NCBI GenBank assembly: GCA_002347085.1 | Contig: DDWW01000057.1 | Coordinates: forward strand, 1 to 63,735 | Length of the DNA: 63,735 nt | Source of the DNA: Desulfobulbaceae bacterium UBA2276 | GTDB taxonomy: Bacteria; Desulfobacterota; Desulfobulbia; Desulfobulbales; Desulfocapsaceae | Direction of reading: 5' to 3' | Shown here: positions 37,588-44,752 of the stretch, piece after piece | How positions within the stretch are numbered: position 1 is the stretch's first letter | Layout of the letters: each line of letters starts with the position of its first letter | Notes under the pieces: model-generated | Told to the model about the DNA's origin: nothing | Database searches by the model: none | The model's input: only the letters and a program-made list of their open reading frames with translations | Position numbers and translations under genes: made by a program

Positions 37588-38790
37588 ATGTCCGGTCGAG
37601 CTTTCAATCCGGTTTTCAGGGGGCTGCTCTTCCTTGCCGGCCTGTTTTTTTTGAATTTTACGACTCGGGTTATTTTTTCACCGCTCCTGCCCCGTTTGGA
37701 AGGTGAGTTTCACCTTGATCATGCGGCGGCCGGTTCTTTTTTTCTTTTGATTTCGACAGGCTATTTTTTTTCCATCCTCACCTCCGGTTTTGTCTCGACC
37801 CGTATCAATCATAAAAAGACGATTGTCCTGTCCACCTTTGCTGCCGGTACTATCCTGCTGGTCTTGAGCTTTTGCACTACCCTGTTCTGGTTGCGCTTTG
37901 GTCTTTTGAGTCTGGGGCTGGCCGCCGGATTATACCTGCCCTCTGGGTTGGCCTCGGTCGTAAGGCTTGTCCCCTCTGCATATCTGGCCCGAGGCATGGC
38001 GGTGCATGAATTGGCGCCCAATTTTGGTTTTATTGTTGCCCCGATCTTGGCCGATATGATGCTCAGGTACTGTTCCTGGCAGCAGGGATTACGGTGGCTC
38101 GGATTCTTGATGATAAGTATTGGCGTACTGTATAATCTCACAGGAGGTGGGTGTCAGGAACGGGGAAGATCATTGGACCGATTGACTTCGCAAGCGATTT
38201 TGTCGCTATCGGAGTTCTGGCTCATGGTACTCCTTTTTTCCTTGGCGATCTGTTCAAGCTTGGGGGTGTACGCCATGCTGCCTCTGTTTCTGACCTCAGA
38301 TCAAGGCATGAGCCCGGAGCGAGCAAGCCGTTTACTGGCAATCTCCAGGTTAGCAGCCTTGGCGATGCCCTTAGTCGGGGGCTGGCTTGGTGACCGGCTG
38401 GGAAACAGGGTGGTCATGGGGGGATCATTGATGATGGCTGGCCTTTGCACTGCTCTTCTGGGCCTAACCGTATCGTCTTTCTGGCTGATCATTTTTGTGA
38501 TCTTGCAGCCGATGTTTGCGGTCTGCTTTTTTCCGTCAGGGTTTGCTGTCTTGTCTGCTATGTCGGGATTGACGTTAGGCTCAGGGCTAAAAGAGAGAGT
38601 AGGGACCATTGCCGTTTCATTATGCATGCCGGTGGCCTTTCTTCTGGGTGGCGGGGTGGCGCCGGTGCTGATAGGGTCTATTGGGGATCATGCCTCTATC
38701 GGTATCGGTTTTATGGTAACAGGGGCAGCCGTAATTGCTGGCGCCATGCTCTCATTCTTTGTTTCTTGTGAAAAATATGGAAAAAAATAG
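37588..38790 (+). CDS. MFS transporter
   Basis: 400 aa from ATG 37588 (GGGGGTGGA upstream; the frame is open to 37519 inside the SixA gene). Twelve hydrophobic helices are visible, with the MFS loop-2 pattern shortened to STRINHKKT and GDRLGNRVVMGG between helices 8 and 9. RVIFSPLLPRLEGEFHLDHA resembles the start of sugar or organic acid MFS exporters. Substrate unknown. The frame overlaps the sixA end in the longest form, another reason for the shorter start. Confidence 0.83.
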   Translation: MSGRAFNPVFRGLLFLAGLFFLNFTTRVIFSPLLPRLEGEFHLDHAAAGSFFLLISTGYFFSILTSGFVSTRINHKKTIVLSTFAAGTILLVLSFCTTLFWLRFGLLSLGLAAGLYLPSGLASVVRLVPSAYLARGMAVHELAPNFGFIVAPILADMMLRYCSWQQGLRWLGFLMISIGVLYNLTGGGCQERGRSLDRLTSQAILSLSEFWLMVLLFSLAICSSLGVYAMLPLFLTSDQGMSPERASRLLAISRLAALAMPLVGGWLGDRLGNRVVMGGSLMMAGLCTALLGLTVSSFWLIIFVILQPMFAVCFFPSGFAVLSAMSGLTLGSGLKERVGTIAVSLCMPVAFLLGGGVAPVLIGSIGDHASIGIGFMVTGAAVIAGAMLSFFVSCEKYGKK

Positions 38791-39026
38791 AAAAAAGATG
38801 ATATATTGTCTTATCAATCCGGGGTAAGAGCTTGTAACTTGTAAGAAGAAAATAATTATAGTGACAGCTGAGGTAGATGGTCTGTAGGTGTTGAGGTAGA
38901 TAAAGGAGATTTTGCAGGTTGCCTTAAAAACGTAATCTCCAGGTCTACTGCCGCCTTGGGCATAGACTACAGTCTAATTCCGATAAACGGGATAAGACCC
39001 TGAACCGTGTCAATGATCCTGATAAA

Positions 39027-39257
39027 ATGGCGAAGCATCCAGTCTGTCAACATTGTCTCCATTATTATGTAACCCATCAGCCAGCTATGCCTTATGGATG
39101 TCGGGCCATGCATTTCAAATCGGCACAAAATCCGGCATTAGTTGTTTTTTCTTCTTCGGGCCTGGAGTGTCAGTTGTTTGTTCTCAAAAATACAGGAAGA
39201 GATGTTGAAAAGTCAGCATCAACATTGCCGGCTAAATCACCAAAGCGGGCAGCTTGA
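39027..39257 (+). CDS. Small conserved cysteine protein (zinc-ribbon-like)
   Basis: 76 aa. Four cysteines: CQHC near the start, PYGC in the middle, and LEC before QLF. The pattern C-x2-C ... YVTHQPAMPYGCRAMHFKS ... SGLEC is shared by small proteins I have seen in proteobacteria, sometimes labelled uracil-DNA glycosylase by error. Zinc or FeS binding is likely. Function unknown. It stands alone between the MFS gene and the DUF4177-like gene. Confidence 0.6.
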   Translation: MAKHPVCQHCLHYYVTHQPAMPYGCRAMHFKSAQNPALVVFSSSGLECQLFVLKNTGRDVEKSASTLPAKSPKRAA

Positions 39258-39301
39258 TTGTTTGAATGTGAAATAATATTGATTAGGAGTAGTGAGAGAT
39301 T

Positions 39302-39718
39302 ATGCGTTGGGGGTACAAGACAGTACAATACGGATTAAAGAAAGAAGGGCTGCTTGGGGGGTCATTTCTTGACGAAGCAGAAGTTGAGCAGTCTTTAAAC
39401 GAGTTTGGTCAGGCGGGTTGGGAATTGGTCTCGCTCTTTGGCATGGACGATGGGTTGATGGCCGTCTTCAAACAACCTTTAGAGCTGATGACACCAACAA
39501 AGGTGATAGCGGAGCAGACAGAGATGACTATGGCACCCATCCCTGAATCTGTAAGCGGTAAACCTGCTGCAGTTCCTCCTCGTTTTTCCTTGAATAGGCT
39601 GGACGTTCTTGAAGCAGAACGCGTCGTTGACCGTAAAATAGGGCGTAGAGAGCCTGTCGTGTCGGTTATTGAGGAAGAAGAGAAAGAAGAGGGGGTGGGC
39701 TCTATCAGGATAGAGTGA
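39302..39718 (+). CDS. DUF4177-like protein
   Basis: 138 aa. The first 60 residues (RWGYKTVQYGLKKEG to EFGQAGWELVSLFGMDDGLMAVFKQ) fit the DUF4177 fold, where a GWELVS segment is diagnostic. The C-terminal half is acidic and low in structure (VIEEEEKEEG). Function unknown. AGTAGTGAGAG lies upstream. It follows the cysteine protein by 45 bases and could be co-transcribed. Confidence 0.6.
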   Translation: MRWGYKTVQYGLKKEGLLGGSFLDEAEVEQSLNEFGQAGWELVSLFGMDDGLMAVFKQPLELMTPTKVIAEQTEMTMAPIPESVSGKPAAVPPRFSLNRLDVLEAERVVDRKIGRREPVVSVIEEEEKEEGVGSIRIE

Positions 39719-39878
39719 TTTCTGTCGTGGGAGTCCGGAAAAGTGGGTAAAAAATATACACCTGTGCCCATTATTGGGTAATAATGGGTAAAAAAGGGGC
39801 AGCTGGAGTGGGGCCTCAAAGTTTTAATATTACATGAATGCCTTGTATTTCTAATTAGTTAGTTGATTAAAAAAGTTT

Positions 39879-39894
39879 TGGCATGATTGTTGTA
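39879..39894 (+). promoter_or_regulatory. Sigma-54-like promoter of a possible small RNA
   Basis: TGGCAT-GATTG-TTGTA matches TGGCAC-N5-TTGCW except for two bases. The terminator lies about 70 bases downstream and no reading frame lies between. Confidence 0.4.
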
Positions 39895-39903
39895 ATATGA
39901 AAG

Positions 39904-39975
39904 GAAAATGAAAAATTTCATTTTTTCCCCCTCCCCCTTGGTGCCTGCTTGATGTAAGCAGGCACCATTTTTTTT
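39904..39975 (+). ncRNA. Candidate sigma-54-dependent C-rich small RNA
   Basis: Predicted RNA of about 70 bases from 12 bases after the -12 box to the terminator T-run. It contains a weak hairpin AAATGA/TCATTT, then the C-rich strand TTTTCCCCCTCCCCCTT, complementary to ribosome-binding sites, then the terminator stem. Function is inference only. It could also be just a terminator for an unrelated transcript. Confidence 0.35.
39940..39975 (+). terminator. Rho-independent terminator
   Basis: GGTGCCTGCTT (39940-39950) pairs with AAGCAGGCACC (39956-39966) around GATGT, followed by ATTTTTTTT. It lies 220 bases after the DUF4177-like gene. Confidence 0.85.
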
Positions 39976-40134
39976 ATTGAGCCCCTATGTTTGAGTGGTT
40001 GGGCAAAATGTATCCAGGTCTGGGTATAAAAGTGGGTAAAAAAGGACTTTTTCATAATTCACATAGACGACTTGCTGAGAGTGAATTGTTTTTTTCTGTG
40101 TAATATTAAGATGTTGTGCTGTCTGTTTGTGTTT

Positions 40135-40150
40135 TGGCATGGGAATTGCT
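40135..40150 (+). promoter_or_regulatory. Sigma-54 promoter of the ZraP/Spy-like gene
   Basis: TGGCAT-GGGAA-TTGCT is a near-perfect -24/-12 element with correct spacing, 55 bases before the ATG. In other bacteria zraP is sigma-54 dependent and driven by ZraR, which agrees. Confidence 0.7.
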
Positions 40151-40204
40151 TTATTTAGAGGGAAAGTCAGTTATTTCTCTTCAATCATCTTCAGGAGGCA
40201 TAAA

Positions 40205-40711
40205 ATGAAAAAAACATTGTTAATTACCGGATTAGTTGTGGGTATGGGATTTATTGGTTTACAGCAGGCATCCGCATATCAGGGAATGGGTGGCGGTGGA
40301 ATGGGAATGGGCGGTGGATGTCCGAAAGGAGGTGCGGCGTATAGTCAATTAGATGCGGCATCAAAGGCCAAAGTCGATAAATTTCATGACGAGACCAAGG
40401 ACCTGCGGAAGCAAATGGTTATGAAACATGCGGAAGAGCGGGCAATCATGCGTGCTGACAACCCGGATTCTGCCAAGGCCGCCAAGTTGGCCGGTGAAAT
40501 CTTTGATCTGCAAACCAGTCTTCAGACCAAGGCTGCGGCGGCTGGTGTTCAGGAGTTGATCGGCTGTGGTAGTTGCCAAGGTGCTGGTCCGGGAATGGGA
40601 ATGGGGCCTCATCGTGGTGCCGGCAGGGGCATGATGATGATGGGTGCCCAGCCTGATGCCGGAGCTGGAGCCGAGGCACCAGCCGCTCCTGCTGGGAAGG
40701 ACGCACAATAA
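40205..40711 (+). CDS. ZraP/Spy-like periplasmic protein, Gly/Met-rich
   Basis: 168 aa from the ATG at 40205, with AGGAGG upstream. The signal peptide is KKTLLITGLVVGMGFIGLQQASA, cut before YQ. A Gly/Met-rich stretch (GMGGGGMGMGGGC) precedes a helical LTxxQ-like core (LDAASKAKVDKFHDETKDLRKQ...LAGEIFDLQTSL). A second Gly/Met/His-rich tail (GPGMGMGPHRGAGRGMMMMG) follows. ZraP and Spy are periplasmic chaperones that bind zinc or help with envelope stress. The Met/His clusters suggest metal binding, perhaps copper. Confidence 0.78.
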   Translation: MKKTLLITGLVVGMGFIGLQQASAYQGMGGGGMGMGGGCPKGGAAYSQLDAASKAKVDKFHDETKDLRKQMVMKHAEERAIMRADNPDSAKAAKLAGEIFDLQTSLQTKAAAAGVQELIGCGSCQGAGPGMGMGPHRGAGRGMMMMGAQPDAGAGAEAPAAPAGKDAQ

Positions 40712-40724
40712 AAAAATGAAGTTC

Positions 40725-40762
40725 AAGGTTTACCAGATTTTTAGCCTGGTAAACCTTTTTTT
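40725..40762 (+). terminator. Rho-independent terminator
   Basis: AAGGTTTACCAG (40725-40736) pairs with CTGGTAAACCTT (40746-40757), followed by TTTTT. It closes the ZraP/Spy-like transcript 14 bases after the stop. Confidence 0.85.
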
Positions 40763-40888
40763 ATGGGAAATTGAATGAAGACATACGTTCTGTTGTACCC
40801 ATGTCTTTTGTTGCATACTGAATAAAGTGTGTGGAGTGGTTTTGTTTGTTGACAGACCTCTTGCTACCCTGTACAAATATCATCATAT

Positions 40889-41068
40889 GATTTCAGGTGT
40901 CCGTTGCCGGACATAAAAGGGAACTTCGTGAAAGTCGAAGATGGGCCCGCCGCTGTGACCGGGGACGAATCGTGCAAGATGTCACTGCCAGCTTCTGGGA
41001 AGAGCCAGATGCCGGCGGGAAGGCGCACGAAGAGAATGATCCGGAAGTCAGAAGACCTGCCTGAAAAA
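40889..41068 (+). promoter_or_regulatory. Cobalamin riboswitch
   Basis: All conserved blocks of the adenosylcobalamin class occur in order: AAAAGGGAA at 40915-40923, GTGAAAGTC, GGGCCCGCCGCTGTGAC at 40943-40959, the L5 CACTG near 40983, GGGAAG and the B12 box AAGTCAGAAGACCTGCC at 41045-41061. Closing helix P1 pairs TTTCAGG (40891-40897) with CCTGAAA (41060-41066). It is on the plus strand. No known cobalamin gene follows. Confidence 0.93.
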
Positions 41069-41150
41069 TCAGCATGTATTTTTTACCTGTTGAGCCGTTG
41101 CCGTCGTGGATTATCGGTAACGAATTGTGAACTTGTGGATTGAAAGGGAC

Positions 41151-41227
41151 ATCCCCGGGTCGATAACCTTGCTGGTTTTGTAGTGTTTACAAGGCCTGCA
41201 AACTCTTCGGTTCGGGGATTTTTTTTG
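41151..41227 (+). terminator. Riboswitch expression-platform terminator (candidate)
   Basis: ATCCCCG (41151-41157) can pair with CGGGGAT (41213-41219), followed by eight T residues, with an inner partial stem CCTTG/CAAGG. Its position 80 bases after the aptamer fits a transcription-attenuating platform. Confidence 0.5.
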
Positions 41228-41293
41228 CCCCGAGCTCAGGGCTATGTGATTTTTTCCCGGCCCTTAACCGCTTTTTTTCTACGGGAGTTTCAA

Positions 41294-41398
41294 ATGATTC
41301 TACAAGAACGGGTGATGAGCAAGATGATGATATTTTTGATCAAAGATTGGGACAGTTTTCAGCGGGTCATGCGTTTCTGGAGACGAGGGACGATCTAA
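41294..41398 (+). CDS. Small protein of 34 residues downstream of the cobalamin riboswitch
   Basis: Starts ATG 41294 with GGGAG six bases upstream, a well-placed ribosome site. The protein is 34 aa (MILQERVMSKMMIFLIKDWD and so on), Met-rich and basic, with a short hydrophobic MMIFLI stretch. It matches no family I know. A strong terminator begins 43 bases after the stop. It may be a real riboswitch-controlled microprotein, a remnant of a lost gene, or chance. Confidence 0.4.
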   Translation: MILQERVMSKMMIFLIKDWDSFQRVMRFWRRGTI

Positions 41399-41440
41399 TG
41401 GCGGTGTAACAGTCGCAAATTCGATAAAGCAAAAAAAAAA

Positions 41441-41472
41441 AGGGCAGCCCCGATCCGGGGCTGCCCTTTTTT
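41441..41472. terminator. Strong bidirectional terminator
   Basis: AGGGCAGCCCCG (41441-41452) and CGGGGCTGCCCT (41456-41467) with a run of A before and T after, so it works on both strands. It separates the riboswitch transcript from the convergent FeS gene. Confidence 0.92.
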
Positions 41473-41499
41473 CATTCTTGAAGCAAAGGAAAAACTCGA

Positions 41500-42324
41500 T
41501 CAGCTTTTCTTGGCAGGATCAGTATATGTAAATTTCTGTCCTTTTAAGATGTTGTCCACTGACACCATATTTCCCTTCATGTAGAAAATGTTGGGCTTGG
41601 TGCCATCTTCGGGCCGGAGTACCCAGACGCTTTCTTCAAGTTGGTGCACCAGTTTGAAGACAATGTTCTCTGGATCAGTCAGATTGCCAAAGGTGCGGGC
41701 ACCAGTAGGACAGGCCGAGGAGCAGCCGGTCTGAGTTTCACCTTTTGACAGTCTCTCTTCCCAGCAGAAATCACACTTGTCAATAGCATGTCTCTCGGCA
41801 CTGAAATAACGGGCATCATAAGGACAGGCCAGCATACACGTTTTGCAGCCGATACACTTTTTGCTCTCCATGCGGACGATGCCGGTGACCGGATCTTTAT
41901 AGGTCGCTCTGGTCGGACAGGCCCGGACGCAGGGGGCATCGTTGCAGTGGTTACACAAGACCGGGATGAATTCCACTTTTTTGTCTAATTGATCCTGATA
42001 CTTTCTGGTCAAAATACGAGTACGGTAGCCGTATTCAGGGACATGATTGGTCTTGTTGCAGGCATCGACACATTTCTCACAATCGATACACAGCGACTGC
42101 CGAATAACCATGCTGTAATGCGGGTTGTAGGGATATTTTTCCACAAAATCAGAGCCCGAGGCGTAGGCGACACCAAAGGTGGAAGAGAGAGAGAGAATCT
42201 TGCCGCCGGCATAGACACCGGTAATAGCCAGACCCATTTTCAGAAAGTTACGCCTTTCTTTAATGGTTACCGATTCGGTACCCTCGTTTTTCAAAGTATT
42301 CAAATTTATGTCAGGAAATTTCAT
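41500..42324 (-). CDS. Tat-exported 4Fe-4S ferredoxin subunit (DsrO/HybA/NrfC-like)
   Basis: 274 aa. A twin-arginine signal RRNFLK at 24-29 precedes a hydrophobic GLAITGVYAGGKILSL run. Sixteen cysteines form four ferredoxin-type motifs (CIDCEKCVDAC, CNHCNDAPCVRACP, CIGCKTCMLACP, CDFCW...CSSACP), so up to four [4Fe-4S] clusters. This subunit usually wires a periplasmic cytochrome to an NrfD-type membrane quinol protein. It ends the three-gene operon and is convergent with the riboswitch transcript. Confidence 0.88.
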   Translation of the reverse strand: MKFPDINLNTLKNEGTESVTIKERRNFLKMGLAITGVYAGGKILSLSSTFGVAYASGSDFVEKYPYNPHYSMVIRQSLCIDCEKCVDACNKTNHVPEYGYRTRILTRKYQDQLDKKVEFIPVLCNHCNDAPCVRACPTRATYKDPVTGIVRMESKKCIGCKTCMLACPYDARYFSAERHAIDKCDFCWEERLSKGETQTGCSSACPTGARTFGNLTDPENIVFKLVHQLEESVWVLRPEDGTKPNIFYMKGNMVSVDNILKGQKFTYTDPAKKS

Positions 42325-42377
42325 ATTGTTTAATCCTATTGTTTAATCCTTTTAGTGGTCTTGAGGCCAGTACATGC

Positions 42378-43685
42378 TTACCAGATTTTATGATGACGCT
42401 TCATGGCTTCTTCCTCAGTCTCGCCTTCTTCCATGAAATGAATGGCTCCACAACCAGGACAGATATATCCGCCTTCAGGCACGATCTCGTGTTTCTCTAA
42501 TTGATGGCCGTTAAGCATCTTTTCGCCGGCAAAATAAGCGAAACAGATTACGGAGAGACCAAAAAGAGCGGCCATGATTTCATGAAATGAGGGGGTGTAT
42601 TTGATGAGCTCAATTGCCTCTTCGACACCCATTGAGTGATATACAGAGACCATCTGTCCGGGGACGACGATATCGTAACGCATGAAGAATATGCCGATCA
42701 TCATCAGGCCGGTGGCCCACATGATCATGTTGAAATTATTGCCCCGCGAACGAATCAGAAGGTACAAGGGGAGAACCATGCCGAGGAAGACCTCGAAGCA
42801 CCAGAAATTGATGGCGTAATCACCGGTTACCATTGACATGATGACAATGGATTTATCGTGCGATACCATGCCGGTAACTATCTTCCAGATGGTGAAGAAG
42901 ATGATGGTGGAGATCAGGAAGATGGTGACCTGACAGATGGCTTTCATCGCCCGCTCCATGCGCTGATTCATGATCTCGGGGTTGATCTTCCAGGCCAGGG
43001 TGGTAACAAACATGATGGCGCAGCCGCCTGACATTGCCGCCGAGAAGATAAAATAAATCGGCAGATAGGGGCCATACCAGAATGGGCGGCCATGCAGCAT
43101 TCCAAAGACCGCTCCCAGGTTACTATGGGCGGCAATACCGACAACCAGGCCAAAAAATCCCATCAAGCGGGACAGGCTATGGTTCTGCTCAAGGAGGAAG
43201 TAGTACTCAATGACCATAAAGACCAGATAGGCGCCATACAAGGTTCCCATCCACCACATATTGGAGCTGAGATTGGGGGAAAAGACATTGTAAATCGCCA
43301 TGCGGAATGGATTTTCAATATCAAAAAAGATGATACAGAAACCGCCCAGCATAAAGATAATGGACATGAAGACCGCACGCTTGGCAATGGGCATAAAGGC
43401 CTCACCGCCAAAGACATGGCCGATTGAGGAGATAATGCACAGGCCGGTGGAGGTCACGACACAAAAAACATAGGCAGAAATCAGGATGCCCCAGGAAACT
43501 TCACGACTGACACCATAGACGTTATGATAACCAGTAATCATTCCGTGCAATCCTACAGCTACTCCCGCCAAGGCGAGAAGGGCAAAGCTGCCCATGAGCA
43601 TGAGATAGCCGGGGCTTGACTTTTTCAGGGCATCAACGCCATGAAAACCCCATTTCTTTGAGATATTAACCATACTTCCAATCAT
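42378..43685 (-). CDS. NrfD-like quinol-interacting membrane subunit with a C-terminal CxxC tail
   Basis: 435 aa, about ten hydrophobic helices, of the NrfD/PsrC/HmcC-type family. Between helices it has the acidic and His patches common to the group (HVFGGEAFMPIAKRAVFMS). The last 35 residues leave the membrane and include GYICPGCGAIHFMEEGETEEEA, a CPGCG motif that looks like half of a rubredoxin or zinc ribbon. NrfD subunits exchange electrons with menaquinol. The tail is unusual for the family. Confidence 0.84.
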   Translation of the reverse strand: MIGSMVNISKKWGFHGVDALKKSSPGYLMLMGSFALLALAGVAVGLHGMITGYHNVYGVSREVSWGILISAYVFCVVTSTGLCIISSIGHVFGGEAFMPIAKRAVFMSIIFMLGGFCIIFFDIENPFRMAIYNVFSPNLSSNMWWMGTLYGAYLVFMVIEYYFLLEQNHSLSRLMGFFGLVVGIAAHSNLGAVFGMLHGRPFWYGPYLPIYFIFSAAMSGGCAIMFVTTLAWKINPEIMNQRMERAMKAICQVTIFLISTIIFFTIWKIVTGMVSHDKSIVIMSMVTGDYAINFWCFEVFLGMVLPLYLLIRSRGNNFNMIMWATGLMMIGIFFMRYDIVVPGQMVSVYHSMGVEEAIELIKYTPSFHEIMAALFGLSVICFAYFAGEKMLNGHQLEKHEIVPEGGYICPGCGAIHFMEEGETEEEAMKRHHKIW

Positions 43686-43794
43686 CTGTTCACCTTCTCA
43701 AGTAGTATTTTAGAATAATAGCGACGGCCGTGGGCGCACTGTGGCCGCATTGTAGTTGCCCTTGTGGTCTCGGTCTTCACTCGTGTGGAATTTA

Positions 43795-43810
43795 GGAGCC
43801 GTTACGAAAT
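43795..43810. repeat. Copy of the GGAGCCGTnACGAAA intergenic repeat
   Basis: GGAGCCGTTACGAAAT at 43795-43810, in the gap between the NrfD-like and cytochrome genes. It matches the copies at 47786, 48879 (reverse) and 51990. Confidence 0.6.
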
Positions 43811-43891
43811 AAGCAGTGCTTTTTTACTGATTTTACGGCACCTGATGCCGTTTTGGTCCATAAGTTAGCCCTGTTATTTGTTTGTCACGGC

Positions 43892-44599
43892 TTAGTGTTT
43901 GCTTTTACCTTCTTTTTTCTTGTCGTGATCGCCACCAGGCAGGGCGTCAAGCCCTTTCACGCCAATGTGGCAAACAGTACAACGGGTCAGGTAGCCAAAG
44001 GCCTTAGAGGCGTCATGGCAGGTACCGCAGTATTTATTGTGGAGTTTTTCCAGGTATTCTCTCTTGTCACCCTGGGCACCACCTGTTTTTTCGGCCTCTT
44101 CGACGGCCCCCTTCTTCATGGCAAAGACCTCTTTGTGACAGGCCTCACAAGAAAGACCGCCTTTTTTCAGATGGACTGCATGATCAAAGGCCACGGCCTT
44201 TACCGGAGCGGTAAAGACGATTGGGGCCTCAGGGGGAGTGTGGCAGGAACCGCATTGGGTAGCAGCGTCAAAGGCAGTGTTACCGTCATGGCAGCTCCCG
44301 CAATACTTCCCTTCCTTGAATGATTTCATGGAGAAATCGCCAGCTTTTTCAGCCGTGCCTTGTTCCATGGCAAAGATAGAATCGTGACAGGAGTCACATT
44401 CAAGTCCGGCATCCATGGTATGGGTTTTGTGGGTGAAGGTGGCCTTGGTCGGGGTGGTCCAGACCATTGGCTCTTGCGGGCCGTATTTGTCGGCATCGTA
44501 GGGTTCTTCAGCCTTGCCGGTATTGGCCAGAAGAAGAGACGCAGCCAGAAATGCCGCTAATGCCAGTAGGTTTACCGTTGACGCTTTGTTTGTGTTCAT
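43892..44599 (-). CDS. Hexaheme periplasmic cytochrome c (class III-like)
   Basis: 235 aa with a signal peptide (LLALAAFLAASLLLANTGKA). Six CxxCH heme motifs lie at about 68, 100, 116, 151, 191 and 207 with paired His ligands in FTHKTHTM and FDHAVHLKKG. The arrangement THK-H-x(5)-GLECDSCH followed by an AMxxG linker repeats twice, so the protein is a duplication of a three-heme unit. It is first in the operon with the NrfD-like and FeS subunits, resembling the QrcA, Cbc4 or NrfB-type electron-entry subunits. This points to menaquinol/periplasmic cytochrome electron exchange. Confidence 0.88.
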   Translation of the reverse strand: MNTNKASTVNLLALAAFLAASLLLANTGKAEEPYDADKYGPQEPMVWTTPTKATFTHKTHTMDAGLECDSCHDSIFAMEQGTAEKAGDFSMKSFKEGKYCGSCHDGNTAFDAATQCGSCHTPPEAPIVFTAPVKAVAFDHAVHLKKGGLSCEACHKEVFAMKKGAVEEAEKTGGAQGDKREYLEKLHNKYCGTCHDASKAFGYLTRCTVCHIGVKGLDALPGGDHDKKKEGKSKH

Positions 44600-44692
44600 T
44601 GATGTACTCCTGCCTCCTTTTGTCTTTGAGTATCTTTTGTGTCTCTCGCCACCTGCGGCGATAAACTGTATGCTGTTGCCAACTTTTTTAAA

Positions 44693-44728
44693 TCAAATCG
44701 CTCTGTTTAATCAAATTGCTCTGTTTAA
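44693..44728. repeat. 18-bp tandem repeat of two units
   Basis: TCAAATCGCTCTGTTTAA (44693-44710) is followed by TCAAATTGCTCTGTTTAA (44711-44728), one mismatch. It lies in the gap after the pseudo-kinase gene, just upstream of the cytochrome start. Confidence 0.7.
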
Positions 44729-44752
44729 GCAACGTGCCAAATTTGCCCTGGC

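Larger units (their letters stand above)
39719..40204. other. Long intergenic region with repeats and two sigma-54-like promoters
   Basis: It holds three copies of TGGGTAAAAAA (39743, 39782, 40031), a 9-bp hairpin at 39767-39788 (CCCATTATT/AATAATGGG), a sigma-54-like box at 39879, a terminator at 39940-39975 and a second sigma-54 box at 40135. No protein gene fits. Confidence 0.5.

Noticed and set aside
39743..40046. Repeated TGGGTAAAAAA as a CRISPR-like or origin-like array
   Set aside because: Only three unevenly spaced copies, no uniform spacers and no cas or initiator genes.
43853..44323. Plus-strand frame opposite the hexaheme cytochrome
   Set aside because: The minus strand has a signal peptide and six CxxCH motifs, so this frame is a shadow.
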